Below, piece by piece: positions 12,219 through 15,653 of a DNA stretch of 15,653 nucleotides; position 1 is the first letter of the stretch, and each line of letters opens with the position of its first letter. The notes under the pieces were generated by a model, which was given only the letters and a program-made list of their open reading frames with translations, was not told where the DNA came from and did not search any database. A program made the translations under genes and the position numbers. This DNA comes from Verrucomicrobiota bacterium (GTDB lineage Bacteria; Verrucomicrobiota; Verrucomicrobiia; Limisphaerales; JAEYXS01): positions 1-15,653 of the forward strand of contig JAEYXS010000042.1 in assembly GCA_023431185.1 (NCBI GenBank), written 5' to 3'.

Positions 12219-15143
12219 TCATTCCGTAAAGAGAACGCGGTAGAACCGGCGCGCCTGCACGGACGAGGTGTCCTGAAAGTATAGCAGATGGGCGGACAAG
12301 GTATTGGTATAGAGATCGTGCCAGGTGATGAGGTCGCTGGACCATTGGATCTTGTAAGGCTGGCCGATGCCGCCGGAGAATTGGAACTGGACGCTGCCCG
12401 GGCTCGCGGAAAAACCGCTCAGGGCCGGTCGCGTATCCGCCGCCGGGCCGCTGATGTTCAGGGTGATGGCACCCGTCGCCCCGTCGTAACCGTCCACGAG
12501 GATGTGATACGTAGCGCCGCGCACGGCATCGAAAGTCACCCGGCTGGTTGTGTTGCCGCCGGAATCATCGTCGCTGGCGATGTAGAGCAGGTTCGCCAGG
12601 GTGGTGTTCGTATAGATGCCCAGCACTGTATCGAAATCACTGCCGATGGTGCTGATGGTCACCTGGCCATAACCGGGCGCAGTCCACTGCCACCAGACGG
12701 ATTTGCCGCCGCCTGAGGGTGGCGAGAACTCCGCTGCCTCTTTGGTGGCGCGGAAATTGGTGCCGGTGACGGTGTTCGTGGCCCCGGTCACCGTGATGCG
12801 GTTGGCGAAGTCGTCATTCGGCGGCGGCTGGCTTTGATCCACCACGAAGGAGAAATCACCCACCTCGCCGCCCAATCCATCGATGGCGATCTGGTACGTG
12901 GTGCCGGCGGTGGCCAGGAAGGTGACCTTGCTTTCGCTGAAGACGCCGCCGCTGCCGATGAGCGTGAGGGCATTCACCGCCGAACCGGTGTAAACGCCGA
13001 GCAACGGCTGGAACAAGCCCACGCCGGTGGCCTGGATGGTCGTGTTCGTGGTCAAGGGCGAGGTCCACGTCCACCACACCGAGGCACTGCCCGCATACGC
13101 ATGGTTCGGCTCGCCCGCTTCCTCCGTCGCCCCAAGATTGTGAGCCGTGATGGTGCCACCCGCCGGAGGGATGGTGATCCGGTTGGCGAAGTGATCGTTG
13201 GTGGCGGGCGAGCGCAGCTCCCACTGAAGCGTGATGTCGCCCCCAGTCGAGGTGACATATAGTTCATCCACCGAGATCTGGTAGGTCACGCCTTGCACCA
13301 CCGTGAACGTGGCGCTGGAGAAGGAGGAGCTGGCGAAGCTCAGACAGGTCAGCGCCGTCAGGGAAGTGCCGGTGTAAGCGCTGAGGGGTTTGCCGAAGCT
13401 GTTGAACGTGACCTGCCCGCTGGCCGGAGCCGTCCACGAGTACCAGACGGAGATGCCGTTGCCGTAATCCGGATGACGCGGCTCGTTCACCTCGCGCGTG
13501 GCATTGACCGTCGTGCCCGAAACCTGGCCGCTCGCCCCGGTGATGACCTGGCGGCTGGCGAAATTGTCATTCGCCGGAGCGGCCGCACCCACGATGACAT
13601 AGACCGGCACGGAATCGCTGGCGACCCCCTGATTGTCCGTGGCCCGCGCGAGGATCTCATAGCTGCCCGCCAACACACTGTTCCAGTTCAGGCCGAAGGG
13701 CGCGACGGCATCGGACCCGAGCAACGTGCCGTTCACAAAAAAATCCACGCGTGCCACGGTGCCGTCCGGGTCGGTGGCCGAGACCTCGATGGTCACCGTG
13801 CCGCCGGCGGTCGGGAAGTATTGCTGCTGGGCCGGGCTGGTGATGCTGACCACCGGGGAGAAGGTGCTGACGGCGGTGCCACGAAAGGCGGAGACGATGG
13901 GTGCCGTGTTGTTCAGCACGCGGGCATTGTCCGCCGAGTTGGGACTGCCTTCCGCGATGCCGGTCGGCACCCCGCGATAGAGCACTTCCGGATTCGAGAA
14001 ATGCGGGATGCCCGAGCCGACGTAGGACATCACCGTGCCGTAAGTGAACCCGCCGACGCTGAGCGCATGGCCGTAGGCGTAGCTGTACGCACCGCCGAGG
14101 GTCGTGTTCGCGCGATCATGGGCGCAACCCATGTTATGGCCCAGCTCATGGGCGAAGGTGTAGAAACCGACCAGGTCCGAGCGCGAGACCACGCTGAAGC
14201 CATTGGGGGCAAAACTGGCGGAAGGTGTCAGCATCACGCCGGCCAGACCGGCGATACCGCTGGAGGTGTCCGTGATCAAACAGACCAGATCCGCCCCATA
14301 GGTGTCGCGGAGCGTGTGGACGTTATCCATGAAGCCGTCCCCATTGTCGCGCACGCGGTTCAGGTCCGTCTGCATGGAGCCGGACTCGGTGTAGGTGACT
14401 TCGGCGCGATGGACGAGCCGGAGCTGCAGGTTCACCAGGCTGCGGGCATAGACGAGGTTGGCTTCCATGACGGCAGCATCGATGGCGGCATGCATGGCAT
14501 CCGTGCTGCCCGCCGCCGCGCGCGACTGCGCGGTGTAGACCACCATGACATCCACCAGCGTGATCGCGCTGGCAGAACCCAGCAAAGGCGGCGGGGCCGG
14601 AACCGCTTGCAGGCCCAAGCCGGAGCTCTCCCGCCAGGTGTTCTCATCCGTCACCCCGCAAGGTGCCCGCTTGGATGGGTCCAGCTCCATGATCCGATGC
14701 AGGCCGGGACCGGCATAGCCGATGCGCCACATATCACGCCCGGGGATGGACACACTGCCGATCACAACCTCACCCTGGCTCGCCAGCACCAACGCGCTGC
14801 CGGGAATGCCCGCGAGCTGGCCGGAAAGCACCACCCGCCCGGGACCGGGCATCTCGCGCCGGTGCAAGACGGCGGTGAAGGAGAGGTTGGAGAAAAGGTT
14901 GAGCGTGAACCGTGCGGGCAAAGGCTGGGCGTTGAGGGTCGCCAGCACGGCGGAATCGATCACCACCTCGCGCTGGCGCTTCACCCCGGCCGGCAGAACC
15001 GCAGGCGAAGCGGGCCCGGAAACAACCGCATCCAAGAACAGTTTGGTTTCCGCGCGCGCAGTCTCCGCACTGATGGCAAAGCAACCAAGGAAGAGCAGCA
15101 CGCCCAGTGAAAACCAGCGCACCAAGGAATGGCGATCATTCAT
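12219..15143 (-). CDS. Secreted reprolysin-like zinc metalloprotease with Ig-like and repeat modules
   Basis: The start chosen is ATG 15143 (974 aa, MNDRHSLVRWFSLGVLLFLG), which puts a signal peptide at the N-terminus; the frame is open to 15227, adding 28 residues without a signal. A propeptide-like region precedes the catalytic domain. HELGHNMGCAHD (332-343) is the HExxHxxGxxHD zinc site of metzincins, and VMSY (Met372) is the Met-turn, so it should be active. There follow an Ig-like domain (about 430-520, DPDGTVARVDFFVNG) and three roughly 120-residue modules, each opening N-D-x-F-A-x-R (about 523, 647, 772). The end is a beta domain with YKIQWSSDLITWHDL. The modules probably bind polysaccharide or the cell surface. 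The gene is convergent with the antiporter gene. The large plus-strand frame over it is a shadow. Confidence 0.92.
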   Translation of the reverse strand: MNDRHSLVRWFSLGVLLFLGCFAISAETARAETKLFLDAVVSGPASPAVLPAGVKRQREVVIDSAVLATLNAQPLPARFTLNLFSNLSFTAVLHRREMPGPGRVVLSGQLAGIPGSALVLASQGEVVIGSVSIPGRDMWRIGYAGPGLHRIMELDPSKRAPCGVTDENTWRESSGLGLQAVPAPPPLLGSASAITLVDVMVVYTAQSRAAAGSTDAMHAAIDAAVMEANLVYARSLVNLQLRLVHRAEVTYTESGSMQTDLNRVRDNGDGFMDNVHTLRDTYGADLVCLITDTSSGIAGLAGVMLTPSASFAPNGFSVVSRSDLVGFYTFAHELGHNMGCAHDRANTTLGGAYSYAYGHALSVGGFTYGTVMSYVGSGIPHFSNPEVLYRGVPTGIAEGSPNSADNARVLNNTAPIVSAFRGTAVSTFSPVVSITSPAQQQYFPTAGGTVTIEVSATDPDGTVARVDFFVNGTLLGSDAVAPFGLNWNSVLAGSYEILARATDNQGVASDSVPVYVIVGAAAPANDNFASRQVITGASGQVSGTTVNATREVNEPRHPDYGNGISVWYSWTAPASGQVTFNSFGKPLSAYTGTSLTALTCLSFASSSFSSATFTVVQGVTYQISVDELYVTSTGGDITLQWELRSPATNDHFANRITIPPAGGTITAHNLGATEEAGEPNHAYAGSASVWWTWTSPLTTNTTIQATGVGLFQPLLGVYTGSAVNALTLIGSGGVFSESKVTFLATAGTTYQIAIDGLGGEVGDFSFVVDQSQPPPNDDFANRITVTGATNTVTGTNFRATKEAAEFSPPSGGGKSVWWQWTAPGYGQVTISTIGSDFDTVLGIYTNTTLANLLYIASDDDSGGNTTSRVTFDAVRGATYHILVDGYDGATGAITLNISGPAADTRPALSGFSASPGSVQFQFSGGIGQPYKIQWSSDLITWHDLYTNTLSAHLLYFQDTSSVQARRFYRVLFTE

Positions 15144-15227
15144 AAGAGCCGATGTCATCTGCCCAAAGTTTCCCGGTTGCAGGCAGATCGACGGGAGAGA
15201 GTTTGCGACCTTGCGTTCCAAACTCAA

Positions 15228-15653
15228 GCGCCCAGATTAGCATTTTGCCAGCAGTGGTGGCGTAACAGACTGACAGCTGATAGCCGGGCAATCTGGCTGG
15301 GCGCGAGTTTTGCTTGGGCCGGATGGGTGGGGGGGAATTGGTAGAAAACCTCGGCACTTGTGTACAAGTGCCGAGGTGGATTCAAAGGGGAAAAGAAGGG
15401 GGTGTTGGTTAAGGGCAGAGGTCGCTTACTCGGAAAGTTTTCGAAGCACGGGTCATGTGCCTCCTCACAGCCCCCCGAGCCTCACCCGTTTACAATCACA
15501 CTCCCGGAGGTGGGGAACTGGATTCCATCGCTGCGCGTGAAATATTTTTTGAGATTTTGGGCACCTTGCGGGGATTTTAGCATAACCGTCTTGGTTTCAA
15601 TCGGTTAGAAACGAAAGAATATTTCAGCCCAGGGGGGGGGGGGGGGTGTGAGG
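15228..15653. other. Region without a convincing gene, upstream of the metalloprotease
   Basis: About 430 bases with no frame that looks coding. A short plus-strand frame (15360-15608) starts in the hairpin and has low-complexity composition. The region holds a perfect hairpin (15349-15376), G-rich tracts and, at the end, 15 consecutive G (15632-15646). No second gene begins here. Confidence 0.6.
15349..15376 (-). terminator. Perfect 12-bp hairpin, possible minus-strand terminator
   Basis: CCTCGGCACTTG, a TGTA loop, and its exact reverse complement CAAGTGCCGAGG form a 12-bp stem. On the minus strand it is followed by TTTTC, a short T tract, so it could end transcription running leftward from outside the window, before the metalloprotease. 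It may also be a dispersed palindromic repeat or an operator. Confidence 0.5.

Noticed and set aside
13293..15110. 605-aa plus-strand frame over the metalloprotease
   Set aside because: Shadow frame rich in Arg, Gly and His; the minus strand carries HExxHxxGxxHD and a signal peptide.
15360..15608. 82-aa plus-strand frame in the right intergenic region
   Set aside because: Starts in the loop and arm of the hairpin, has low-complexity Gly/Lys composition and no recognisable domain or ribosome binding site.

Overview
The window looks like chromosomal DNA from a Verrucomicrobiota-type bacterium (inference, moderate confidence). The hints are a Tat-signal polysaccharide pyruvyltransferase-family protein, a very large PEGA-repeat Ser/Thr kinase, secreted proteins built from N-D-x-F-A-x-R modules and ending in a Y-x-I-Q-W-S-x-D-L-x-x-W module, and mostly weak Shine-Dalgarno sequences. 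No tRNA, rRNA or CRISPR array was seen.

Region 1 (1-2541) is an integron gene-cassette array. Five attC recombination sites (35-127, 502-609, 946-1071, 1399-1524, 1940-2044) separate short plus-strand genes that each start just after one site and mostly stop in or near the next. No integrase lies in the window, so the array is either the distal part of a chromosomal integron or an integrase-less cassette cluster. The cassettes encode a 75-aa unknown protein, with a possible 46-aa gene on the opposite strand, a 111-aa protein resembling a free-standing EF-G domain IV, a 106-aa unknown protein, a 145-aa VanZ-like membrane protein and a 158-aa unknown protein. Cassette 4 carries its own matched boundary heptamers, which differ from the rest of the array, a footprint of excision and integration as a unit. 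The array stops without a final attC at a fragment that resembles the C-terminus of an IS110-family transposase (about 2581-2796).

Region 2 (2811-4121, minus strand) is an exported polysaccharide pyruvyltransferase-family protein. It is divergent from the dominant gene of the window.

Region 3 (4299-10019, plus strand) encodes a 1906-aa receptor-like Ser/Thr kinase: kinase domain, six fibronectin type III modules, one membrane segment, eleven PEGA-like repeats in a four-unit super-period, and a C-terminal FGE/SUMF1-fold domain without the catalytic cysteines. The predicted topology puts kinase and FN3 modules in the cytoplasm and the PEGA stalk plus FGE-like head in the periplasm, suggesting a sensor that reads the envelope and signals by phosphorylation. 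Convergent to it is a secreted Sel1-repeat protein (10058-10867).

Region 4 (11079-15143) holds a CaCA-family Na+/Ca2+ antiporter on the plus strand and, convergent to it, a large secreted HExxHxxGxxHD zinc metalloprotease. The last 430 bases hold no convincing gene. They contain a perfect 12-bp-arm hairpin and, at the very end, a run of 15 G.
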